From assembly GCA_937974295.1 (NCBI GenBank), contig CALBWN010000015.1, positions 1-11,627 of the forward strand: 11,627 bases of DNA, written 5' to 3'. Made by a program: the position numbers and the translations under genes. The notes under the pieces were generated by a model. The model did not search any database. It was not told the DNA's origin and worked only from the letters and a program-made list of their open reading frames with translations. Each line of letters begins with the position of its first letter. Position 1 is the first letter of the stretch. The DNA is from an uncultured Candidatus Saccharibacteria bacterium (GTDB lineage: Bacteria > Patescibacteriota > Saccharimonadia > Saccharimonadales > Saccharimonadaceae). Shown one piece after another: positions 6,029 through 11,627 of this stretch.

Positions 6029-6061
6029 CAAGAGAATCTCTCGTTATGAGAGATTCTCTTG
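6029..6061. repeat. Perfect 14-bp inverted repeat downstream of murA
   Basis: CAAGAGAATCTCTC (6029-6042) and its exact reverse complement (6048-6061) flank the loop GTTAT. It lies 27 bp past the murA stop, so it may end murA transcription or stabilise its 3' end, but neither strand has a T-run after it. Each arm also contains the smaller near-palindrome GAGAATCTC. It could instead be a protein-binding site. Confidence 0.65.
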
Positions 6062-6087
6062 GTATAGCGAAATAAGCTAAGAAGCGA

Positions 6088-7614
6088 CTAATATTCCCAT
6101 GTTGTCTCGATGTCCGCCCCGAGAGTGTTGAGTCGGTTGGCGAAGTCTTCGTAGCCTCGGTTGATATTGTACACGTCACGCAGGATGGAGCGCCCAGGGG
6201 CTGCGAGCATAGCTAGCATCACGACGACGCTGGGGCGCAAGGCTGGTGGTGCGACGACATCGGCAGGCTTCCAGCGGGTAGGGCCGCTGATGTAAACGCG
6301 GTGTGGATCGACCATCTCTACCTGTGCGCCAAGACGAGTGAGGTCGGTAAAGTAAATGGCGCGGTTATCGTAGCTCCAATCATGCACTAGGGTGCGACCC
6401 GTTGCTACCGTGGCAATGAGGCCAAGGAAGGGGAGATTATCCATATTGATGCCAGGGAATGGCATGCTGTGGAGCTTGTCTTGTGGGGCGGTGAGGGTCG
6501 ACTTGTGCAGGCTAATATCGACTAAGCGAGTCTGGCCATTGCGCGCTGGGTACTCGCTGGAGAGCTCATATTGTAAGCCCATACCGCGCAGCACTGCTAG
6601 CTCGAGCTCGAGGAATTCGATTGGTGCCCGGCGGATGGTAATAGCAGAGTCTGTCACTACACCCGCTGCGATGAAGCTCATTGCCTCGATAGGGTCTTCG
6701 CTTGGACAATATTCGACTGTTTGGTTGATCTCGCTGACACCATGGATAGTGAGGGTCGTTGTGCCGATACCATCGATCTGTACCCCAAGCTTTTGCAAGA
6801 AGAAACAGAGGTCTTGCACCATGTAGTTGGGGCTGGCGTTGCGAATCGTCACGACACCTGGGTGGAGCGCTGCTGCCATGATGACATTCTCAGTGACGGT
6901 GTCGCCGCGCTCGGTAAGGACGATAGCGTGCTCAACCATATGCGGGTTGGCTGTTGCTTGGTAGTAATCGGTCGTTGCCTCGACAGTGAGGCCAAAGGGT
7001 GCGAGGCCCGCCATGTGTGGCCCAACTGTCCGTGTACCAAGGTTGCACCCACCTGCGAATGGGATTTGGAATGACTCATATTGATGTAGTAATGGCCCCA
7101 GGAACATAATAATGCTGCGGGTGCGCTTGGCTGCGGCGATATCCATCTCGTCTAGATGGAGGGTGCGTGGTGGGGTGATCTCGAGGTCATTGTGTTCAAG
7201 CCAGCGGCAGCGCACGCCAATGCTTTCGAGCACCTCGATGATGCGATTAACTTCCTCGATCCGGGCCACTCGGCGTAGTGTCGTCTTGCCTTTATTAAGG
7301 AGGCTTGCGCAGAGCAGAGCGACAGCGGCATTTTTGCTCGTCTTTACCTCAATCTCGCCATGGAGCGAGCCACCACCATTGATGACGAAGTTTGTTTTGC
7401 CAGCTTTGTTGATGCGGACAATCTCACTGCTCAGCACTTCGCCAATGCGAGCAATCATTTCTAGGCTGATGTTTTGGCCACCCTTTTCGATGCGGTTGAT
7501 GGCCGACTGGCTCGTGCCAAGTGCTGCAGCGAGCTCGGCTTGCGTCATACCGCGCGCTTGGCGGGTTTCTTGGATGAGTGTTCCGATATTACGGAGATAT
7601 TTTGCTGTTCCCAT
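6088..7614 (-). CDS. murA: UDP-N-acetylglucosamine 1-carboxyvinyltransferase with N-terminal XRE-family helix-turn-helix
   Basis: MurA transfers enolpyruvate from PEP to UDP-GlcNAc, the first committed step of peptidoglycan synthesis, in the cytoplasm. Residues about 75-508 form the EPSP-synthase-like domain: SKNAA with Lys94 (E. coli Lys22), GGCNLGTR with Cys190 and Arg195 (Cys115, Arg120), PGINMDNLPF with Asp392 (Asp305) and ALRPS with Arg460 (Arg397). All key catalytic residues are kept, so it should be active and, with Cys present, of the fosfomycin-sensitive type. Residues about 6-70 are an extra XRE/Cro-C1 helix-turn-helix (TQAELAAALGTSQSAINRIEKG), absent from standard MurA (about 420 residues). 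ATG 7614 is chosen because the promoter ends 6 nt before it; the longer frame starts at 7653, inside the promoter. An inverted repeat over that promoter suggests autoregulation. Confidence 0.93.
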   Translation of the reverse strand: MGTAKYLRNIGTLIQETRQARGMTQAELAAALGTSQSAINRIEKGGQNISLEMIARIGEVLSSEIVRINKAGKTNFVINGGGSLHGEIEVKTSKNAAVALLCASLLNKGKTTLRRVARIEEVNRIIEVLESIGVRCRWLEHNDLEITPPRTLHLDEMDIAAAKRTRSIIMFLGPLLHQYESFQIPFAGGCNLGTRTVGPHMAGLAPFGLTVEATTDYYQATANPHMVEHAIVLTERGDTVTENVIMAAALHPGVVTIRNASPNYMVQDLCFFLQKLGVQIDGIGTTTLTIHGVSEINQTVEYCPSEDPIEAMSFIAAGVVTDSAITIRRAPIEFLELELAVLRGMGLQYELSSEYPARNGQTRLVDISLHKSTLTAPQDKLHSMPFPGINMDNLPFLGLIATVATGRTLVHDWSYDNRAIYFTDLTRLGAQVEMVDPHRVYISGPTRWKPADVVAPPALRPSVVVMLAMLAAPGRSILRDVYNINRGYEDFANRLNTLGADIETTWEY

Positions 7615-7620
7615 GCTTGT

Positions 7621-7646
7621 ACGATATATCATCGGTGATATATTGT
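7621..7646. promoter_or_regulatory. Inverted repeat over the murA promoter, likely operator
   Basis: ACGATATATCA (7621-7631), TCGG, TGATATATTGT (7636-7646): 11-bp arms with one mismatch. It covers the -10, the spacer and part of the -35, the classic place for a repressor. Short outer arms GCTTGT (7615-7620) and ACAAGC (7652-7657) also match but are not equally spaced. The helix-turn-helix on MurA itself is the obvious candidate binder (inference). Confidence 0.6.
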
Positions 7647-7649
7647 CAA
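7621..7649 (-). promoter_or_regulatory. murA promoter, leaderless
   Basis: On the minus strand TTGACA (7649-7644), a 17-bp spacer and TATCGT (7626-7621). Six bases separate the -10 from the ATG at 7614, so transcription should begin at or next to the start codon. Confidence 0.7.
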
Positions 7650-7691
7650 ACACAAGCGTCTCGTGCTGCGAGAAGAAATGCGGAGGTTAGA

Positions 7692-7841
7692 ATGCGAAGT
7701 TTTTCTAATAACTCTATCAGCCCTTTTTTGTTATTTCATCTAGCCGTGCGCAAGGCCTATATTTACTACACGAGCAAGTGTCTAGTCTTCACACCAGAGA
7801 GTAATATCAAAAGAGATGCGATAGTACGTCAATACTACTAG
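7692..7841 (+). CDS. Possible small protein, 49 residues, unknown
   Basis: ATG 7692 follows a good Shine-Dalgarno (GGAGG, 7682-7686, 5-nt spacing) and opens a frame ending at TAG 7841. The product starts MRSFSNNSISPFLLFHLAVRK, has one short hydrophobic stretch and ends with basic and Tyr residues (RDAIVRQYY). No family is recognised. It is divergent from murA and precedes glyA, but no promoter is obvious upstream, so it may be chance. The rest of 7658-7912 shows nothing else I can name. Confidence 0.27.
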   Translation: MRSFSNNSISPFLLFHLAVRKAYIYYTSKCLVFTPESNIKRDAIVRQYY

Positions 7842-7912
7842 AGAAAAAGAGAGCTATCGCAAGCTCAAGACGCACGTAGTCAAGTACTGCAACTCCCCAC
7901 ATTGGGTAGCTG

Positions 7913-7921
7913 TGCTATACT
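7913..7921 (+). promoter_or_regulatory. Extended -10 promoter of glyA
   Basis: TGC-TATACT; no -35 match at 17 bp. Start expected near 7928, giving a 62-nt leader to the glyA ATG. The leader begins with the mini-frame ATG-ATC-TGA (7928-7936), and no glycine-riboswitch-like fold is seen in so short a leader. Confidence 0.65.
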
Positions 7922-7975
7922 ACACATATGATCTGATGAAAGTGCATAGCGAATCCCAAGATATAACCAACAAAC

Positions 7976-7981
7976 AAGGAG
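7976..7981 (+). promoter_or_regulatory. Shine-Dalgarno that sets the glyA start
   Basis: AAGGAG lies 8 nt before ATG 7990. In-frame upstream starts (GTG 7912, ATG 7936) lack such a site, and the first of them precedes the expected transcription start. Confidence 0.8.
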
Positions 7982-7989
7982 TATTACCC

Positions 7990-9264
7990 ATGCACGAAAC
8001 AACTATTGCTACCCTTATTGCCCGTGAGCAGCAGCGCCAACGCGAAGGCCTAGAGCTCATCCCGAGTGAGAATTATGTCTCTGGTGATGTACTACGGGCG
8101 CTTGGGAGTGTCTTTACTAATAAATATAGCGAGGGATACCCAGGTCGGCGCTATTATGGTGGGCAACAGTATACCGACCAAGTGGAGCAGCTGGCGATCG
8201 ACCGTGCCAAGCAACTTTTCCGGGCTGACCATGCTAATGTCCAGCCGCACAGTGGTGCTCAGGCGAATGAAGCAGTGTATTTTGCATGGTGCGAGCCAGG
8301 CGATACTATCCTCGCGATGGATCTGGGTCATGGTGGCCACCTGACGCATGGTGCGCCTGTGACACATAGTGCTCGTGAGTATAATTTTGTTCGCTACAAA
8401 ATGAAGGACGTGAGAACGGGCGAGATTGACTACGATGAGCTACATCGGATGGCGCAAGAACATCGACCAAAGATCATCCTGGCGGGTTTTAGTGCCTATC
8501 CGCGCCAGCTAGATTTTGCACGCTTTGCGGCGATCGGCCACGAGGTTGGTGCGTTGCTCATGGCCGATATGGCGCATGTCGCGGGGTTGATTGCTGGTGG
8601 GGTAGCGGAGAATCCACTTGACTATGGTTTTCACGTTATGACGACAACGACGCACAAGACGCTGCGCGGGCCGCGTGGTGGGCTCATCGTTAGCAAAGGA
8701 ATAGTGGGCAACCCACTCAAGCGGCCAGCCAAGATACTCGAGAATATTCCGACACTCATCGATCGAGCGGTCTTTCCTGGCATTCAGGGCGGACCACATA
8801 TGCATACGATTGCCGCCAAGGCAGTGGCTTTTGGCGAGGCGCTCCAACCAGCCTTTCGCGCCTATGCTCAACAGGTGGTGACTAATGCCGCTGCCTTAGC
8901 ACAGGAGCTGCAACAGCGCGGCTTTGTGCTCGTGACGGGTGGCACAAGCAACCATCTCATCTTGGCCGATGTCCACACGAGCTTTGGGATTGATGGCAAG
9001 ACGGCGGAGATTGCGATGGATAGAATTGGCCTGACGCTTAATGCCAATGCTGTCCCTGATGACCCACTACCGCCATTTCGCCCCAGTGGTATTCGCCTCG
9101 GTATGCCAGCGGCAACAACGCGCGGCTTAGAGCCGCAGCATATGCCGCAGATTGCTGAGTGGATGCGGCTAGCCATCGACCACCGTGATGATGAGGCAGA
9201 GCTAGCTAAGCTCCGCACCGATGTTGCACACTTCTTGGCGGACTTCCCAGTGCCGACGGAATAG
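7990..9264 (+). CDS. glyA: Serine hydroxymethyltransferase
   Basis: This PLP enzyme converts serine and tetrahydrofolate to glycine and 5,10-methylene-tetrahydrofolate in the cytoplasm, feeding thymidylate, purine and peptidoglycan-glycine needs. The 424-residue product has normal family length. Motifs in order: LIPSENYVSGDVLRALGS (23-40), TNKYSEGYPGRRYYGG (43-58), HSGAQAN (87-93), DMAHVAGLIAGG (193-204; Asp193 binds the PLP pyridine nitrogen), TTTTHKTLRGPRGG (218-231; Lys223 is the PLP lysine), FPGIQGGPH (262-270) and the C-terminal RPSGIRLGMPAATTRG (364-379). No essential residue seems missing. It is a single-gene unit with an extended -10 promoter, a clear Shine-Dalgarno and a strong terminator 76 nt after the stop. 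It diverges from murA. Confidence 0.97.
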   Translation: MHETTIATLIAREQQRQREGLELIPSENYVSGDVLRALGSVFTNKYSEGYPGRRYYGGQQYTDQVEQLAIDRAKQLFRADHANVQPHSGAQANEAVYFAWCEPGDTILAMDLGHGGHLTHGAPVTHSAREYNFVRYKMKDVRTGEIDYDELHRMAQEHRPKIILAGFSAYPRQLDFARFAAIGHEVGALLMADMAHVAGLIAGGVAENPLDYGFHVMTTTTHKTLRGPRGGLIVSKGIVGNPLKRPAKILENIPTLIDRAVFPGIQGGPHMHTIAAKAVAFGEALQPAFRAYAQQVVTNAAALAQELQQRGFVLVTGGTSNHLILADVHTSFGIDGKTAEIAMDRIGLTLNANAVPDDPLPPFRPSGIRLGMPAATTRGLEPQHMPQIAEWMRLAIDHRDDEAELAKLRTDVAHFLADFPVPTE

Positions 9265-9340
9265 ACAAAAAGTCAGAGGTTTGTCGCTGTCATTGATAAT
9301 TGTGTCTCGCTAGGTGCAGTAGTAATACATTCGCATATCT

Positions 9341-9369
9341 AAAACACCCGCCAGAGAGCGGGTGTTTTT
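9341..9369. terminator. Strong bidirectional terminator between glyA and the pilin gene
   Basis: AAAACACCCGC (9341-9351), loop CAGAGA, GCGGGTGTTTT (9358-9368) and a further T. The perfect 11-bp stem with A- and T-rich ends can stop both the forward glyA and the reverse pilin transcripts. Confidence 0.92.
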
Positions 9370-9388
9370 GTTGATTGGGAGGATAAGC

Positions 9389-9802
9389 TTAGCAGCTGCC
9401 TCGGACGATATCCTCGGTTTTGTCGCCCTTCTTGTAGGTGATTTTTGCACCCTTACCACTACCACACTGGGTGTACAAGACAGGAGTGTCGTTGCTTGGT
9501 GTGCCAGATGTGATGATCTTCTTCTTAAGGTCAGGATCGATCTTTGCTTCAGTTACTTTATCGTCAACAAGATTGCTACTGACTTGCGCGGCTGTTGGGT
9601 ATTCACCCTTCTGGCTGTTCCATGCCTCTACCTTGGTCGAGAGCTGCGATGCAGCGCCAGCGGCTGCAGAGTCACGAGCGCGTTGCTGGATACCGTTGTA
9701 AGCGACGATGGTAATAGCCGCTAGGATGGCGATGATCACAATCACGATGAGAAGCTCGACAATTGTGAAACCGCGCAGGTTACGTTGAGTTTTTGTTGTC
9801 AT
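9389..9802 (-). CDS. Type IV major-pilin-like prepilin
   Basis: A 137-residue prepilin with a short basic leader (MTTKTQRNLRG) cut between Gly11 and Phe12 by prepilin peptidase. The mature N-terminus FTIVELLIVIVIIAILAAITIVAYNGIQQRARDS is the conserved pilin helix; Glu16 is the invariant Glu5. The globular part includes AWNSQKGEYPT (60-70), usual in the alpha-beta loop of short pilins, and Cys113 and Cys137, which could form the C-terminal disulfide loop. The best-supported guess is the main fibre subunit: it is compact, has its own promoter and the strongest Shine-Dalgarno in the window, and is separated from the minor pilin operon upstream. Pili of this kind serve adhesion or twitching. A minor pilin role cannot be excluded. 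Confidence 0.9.
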   Translation of the reverse strand: MTTKTQRNLRGFTIVELLIVIVIIAILAAITIVAYNGIQQRARDSAAAGAASQLSTKVEAWNSQKGEYPTAAQVSSNLVDDKVTEAKIDPDLKKKIITSGTPSNDTPVLYTQCGSGKGAKITYKKGDKTEDIVRGSC

Positions 9803-9811
9803 ACAGAGTTA

Positions 9812-9833
9812 CCCCTCCTTGTTACTGATTATA
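9812..9833 (-). promoter_or_regulatory. Promoter -10 and strong Shine-Dalgarno of the major-pilin-like gene
   Basis: On the minus strand TATAAT (9833-9828) is a perfect -10; no clear -35 or TG extension is seen. The start near 9821 gives a leader of about 19 nt holding AAGGAGGGG (9820-9812), which pairs extensively with the 16S rRNA tail and lies 9-11 nt before ATG 9802. This suggests strong translation. Confidence 0.65.
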
Positions 9834-9924
9834 TTACGATCATACTACGAACATTCATTAAACACAAGCTTTTTGAGCACAGATGTACGACGAATTTTTT
9901 AGATGGTATGATGCTGGCGATACG

Positions 9925-9947
9925 GGCAAAAGTGCTAGGGTTTTGCC
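9925..9947. repeat. Inverted repeat between the pilin units
   Basis: GGCAAAA (9925-9931) and TTTTGCC (9941-9947) form a perfect 7-bp stem around a 9-nt loop. It lies about 95 nt past the minor-pilin operon stop and could end that transcript, but no T-run follows on the minus strand. Otherwise 9834-10040 holds no gene I can support. Confidence 0.35.
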
Positions 9948-10040
9948 AAAATAACAATATACTGCGCACCGCCACCTCGGTTGATCGTGTGATACGGCGA
10001 GAAATAACCGGGCAGTGCAATACCTATCTCTCGATTGTGG

Positions 10041-10856
10041 CTAATTATTAATCCGCCGGGCTTGCATCGACCCTCGGGCGTGAATGGTCTGGCCAGTGCT
10101 GAGGGCGGCAATATCCACTGTGGCAGAGACGACGGTGGTGCTATCGTTTGGTGTGGTGCTGGCCGCTTGATTAAAGCCTGTTGCATAGCCAAAGCGAATG
10201 CTCGATACATTATTCGCGACGCGTGTATCGAGCGCTTTGCAAGGGCCACCAGTGTAGTTGCAAGTGCTTTGCTGCCAGGGCTGGCCACACATCGTGTTGT
10301 TGCTGGGGTTGGTAGCATTGAATTCGTATTGGCTTGGCACGATAGTTCGCCGCCAAAGGGTAGTACCTTGCACAAAGTAGACAACCTTGACGGTAAGAGG
10401 GTTGTTTGTGCGGTAGAGCTTGGCGGCTAGGTCAGCTTGAGTCCGGCAGGGGTTGGCTTGGCTATTGAGATAGATGAGCTCACGTTGGGTGTCGGAGGGA
10501 TTGCGATCGGTGGCATATTGAGTTAGGATCAAGACACTATCGCTCGCGTAGTGCTGTGCCCAGTTAGCTGCGATGGCCTTGCTCTCGACTTTTGTCGCTA
10601 GGCGGACATCTTGCTCGATTTGGTCAAGCGCATCTTCCATACTATACGTCAGTGTACCGCGCTGGTTGGAAATAACAATCGAGCTCAGCAACCCCACCAG
10701 GGCAGCAACCAACACGCCAACCACTACCACGATGATCGGAATTACCACCAGCATTTCCACCACAGTAAAGCCACGCTGTTGGTGTCGCGCAGGGTAGATA
10801 TGGCGGATGAGCTGCTGCATTCGCTCTCGGATATTAGTGGCTGCTGAGAATCGCAT
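10041..10856 (-). CDS. Minor pilin / pseudopilin (PilW/GspJ-like), long leader peptide
   Basis: A 271-residue prepilin. The leader is long and basic (29 residues, ending ARHQQRG), cut before Phe30; FTVVEMLVV gives Glu34 as the invariant Glu5, followed by a Val-rich helix to about residue 60. The size and the segment LTYSMEDALDQIEQDVRLATK (69-89) resemble PilW/GspJ-type minor pilins, which help start or cap the pilus. Four cysteines (137, 190, 199, 206) could form two disulfides. GGAGG (10867-10863) sits 6 nt before ATG 10856, inside the end of the preceding gene, so the two genes overlap by 23 bp and are probably translated together. Pro40 inside the hydrophobic helix, near its start, is unusual. 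The exact family name is uncertain. Confidence 0.85.
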   Translation of the reverse strand: MRFSAATNIRERMQQLIRHIYPARHQQRGFTVVEMLVVIPIIVVVVGVLVAALVGLLSSIVISNQRGTLTYSMEDALDQIEQDVRLATKVESKAIAANWAQHYASDSVLILTQYATDRNPSDTQRELIYLNSQANPCRTQADLAAKLYRTNNPLTVKVVYFVQGTTLWRRTIVPSQYEFNATNPSNNTMCGQPWQQSTCNYTGGPCKALDTRVANNVSSIRFGYATGFNQAASTTPNDSTTVVSATVDIAALSTGQTIHARGSMQARRINN

Positions 10857-11241
10857 GGCGAACCTCCGATTGGCTAGAGCCTTGCCCGTAGCGTACCGTT
10901 ACCGATACACGGCTTATCTGTGGTGCGGTAGTGCTATAGGGGCAATCAATGATGATGGTAGCACTAACAGGCTGAGGTAAGCCATCGGTATCGAGCGAGT
11001 GGTCGGTCGTGAGGTTGCGATTGGCCGCGCGGTTTGTGCACGGCGTTGGTGTGCCATCGCCAACTTCGCGGCGGAGCAGCTCATACCCCACAATGCTTGC
11101 CTTGGCATCACGATTGGCCTCCGTTGCGCTCTGGATCGTCACAATATATAGCTGATAGAGCGTCCCAACAAAGAGCACGCCCAGCACCATCGTCACCAAC
11201 ATCTCTACTAAGGTAAAGCCAGCATCTGGACTATGCTTCAT
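10834..11241 (-). CDS. Minor pilin / pseudopilin
   Basis: A 135-residue prepilin with a short leader (MKHSPDAG) cut before Phe9; FTLVEMLVTMVLGVLFVGTLYQLY has Glu13 as the invariant Glu5. The N-terminal helix is closest to PilW-type minor pilins. The body has two cysteines (68 and 100), likely a disulfide. The longer frame starts at 11316, but ATG 11241 is chosen because it overlaps the previous gene's stop as ATGA (11241-11238), a standard translational coupling, and gives a normal short leader. No Shine-Dalgarno is seen there, consistent with coupled reinitiation. The gene in turn overlaps the next pilin gene by 23 bp. Confidence 0.85.
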   Translation of the reverse strand: MKHSPDAGFTLVEMLVTMVLGVLFVGTLYQLYIVTIQSATEANRDAKASIVGYELLRREVGDGTPTPCTNRAANRNLTTDHSLDTDGLPQPVSATIIIDCPYSTTAPQISRVSVTVRYGQGSSQSEVRHAILSSH

Positions 11242-11627
11242 TGGTGGTTGCTCGTAATGGTTATCGTTACTGTTGGTGCGCGCTCTAGCCGGTAGTAGAG
11301 GAAGAAACGGCTGCACTCTTGACTGGTGGTGACGCAGAGCGAACCATCGCGGGCGCGCGGCTCGTAGACGAAGCGATCGACCGTGGCGCTATCTTTGCTA
11401 ATACCATTGCTTGGCGACTGGACAAAGAGCGCTTGCTGGCCACTGCGCGATGGGTATTGGTAACTATCCTCAGATAGCCCAGGGAGGATGTGGCGAATTG
11501 CCGTGCCATTAAGCGAGGTCAAAAACTGCTCGGCCGACGGGTAGCGGTGTCCTTGCTCGCCCGACGTACCAGTTGCGTCCCCGTTGTAGAAGGATTCGAG
11601 GCTGCGTGCCACCGTCTCTACAGTGGT
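11238..11627 (-). CDS. Minor pilin, 5' end outside the window (partial)
   Basis: The frame is open to the right edge and shows 129 residues ending SNHQ and TGA (11240-11238). The N-terminal prepilin part is not in the window. What is visible fits a pilin head: VETVARSLESFYNG near the cut, GHRYPSAEQFLTSLNG, then a C-terminal LCVTTSQECSRFFLYYRLE with two cysteines framing a short loop, as in many Patescibacteria type IV pilins. It leads an operon with the next two prepilin genes, by ATGA overlap. A GTG at 11612 could start an internal frame but would leave no pilin helix, so it is rejected as the start. Confidence 0.7.
   Translation of the reverse strand, partial: TTVETVARSLESFYNGDATGTSGEQGHRYPSAEQFLTSLNGTAIRHILPGLSEDSYQYPSRSGQQALFVQSPSNGISKDSATVDRFVYEPRARDGSLCVTTSQECSRFFLYYRLERAPTVTITITSNHQ

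Noticed and set aside
7928..7989. Glycine riboswitch or attenuator before glyA
   Set aside because: The leader is only about 62 nt, with no tandem aptamer-like structure or terminator hairpin; the ATG-ATC-TGA mini-frame could arise by chance.
9935..10384. 149-codon minus-strand frame over the end of the second pilin gene
   Set aside because: It is an out-of-frame shadow of the prepilin coding sequence; the pilin frame has the prepilin motif and the Shine-Dalgarno.
11238..11241. TGA read as glycine, as in Gracilibacteria
   Set aside because: TGA ends the partial pilin gene exactly at an ATGA overlap with the next gene, and no conserved glycine in the other genes depends on an in-frame TGA.

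Overview
The window looks like a piece of a Patescibacteria (CPR) chromosome, most likely Saccharibacteria (TM7). This is inferred from gene content and style: compact genes, type IV pilin clusters with FTxVE prepilin sites, salvage-type metabolism and a divergent monotopic glycosyl-phosphate transferase. TGA acts as a normal stop (11238-11240), which argues against the TGA-recoding Gracilibacteria/Absconditabacteria. No phage, IS element or CRISPR array is visible.

Layout. 1-92: tail of an unrecognised CDS. 93-440: gene-free stretch with several hairpins and then a promoter. 443-1234 (+): small phosphoglycosyl transferase. 1235-1608: gene-free but structured leader region. 1609-2814 (+): tgt, tRNA-guanine transglycosylase. 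3089-3772 (-): VUT/YhhQ-type queuosine-precursor transporter, convergent with tgt across a shared terminator. 3824-3900 (+): tRNA-Arg(TCT) and terminator. 3997-5190 (+): MFS transporter. 5478-5556 (+): tRNA-His(GTG) and terminator. 5593-6087: little of note except a perfect hairpin. 6088-7614 (-): MurA with an extra N-terminal XRE-type helix-turn-helix. 7692-7841 (+): possible small ORF. 7990-9264 (+): glyA. 9389-9802 (-): major-pilin-like protein. 10041-11627 (-): three overlapping genes for minor pilins or pseudopilins, the first cut by the window edge.

How the genes fit together. tgt and the transporter form a plausible queuosine salvage pair: import of a queuosine precursor base and its insertion at position 34 of GUN tRNAs, one of which, tRNA-His(GTG), is encoded nearby. 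The altered TGT pocket may mean the imported base is not the usual preQ1. MurA begins peptidoglycan precursor synthesis; its fused DNA-binding domain and an 11-bp dyad over its own promoter suggest autoregulation. GlyA supplies glycine and one-carbon units. The pilins would serve attachment or twitching.

Control signals. Six promoters carry an extended -10 (TG-N-TAnnnT), four of them matching TGCTAYANT. Four protein genes (glycosyl-phosphate transferase, transporter, MFS, murA) have the -10 only 6-12 nt before the start codon and no Shine-Dalgarno, so they are probably leaderless or nearly so. glyA and the pilins have clear Shine-Dalgarno sites.
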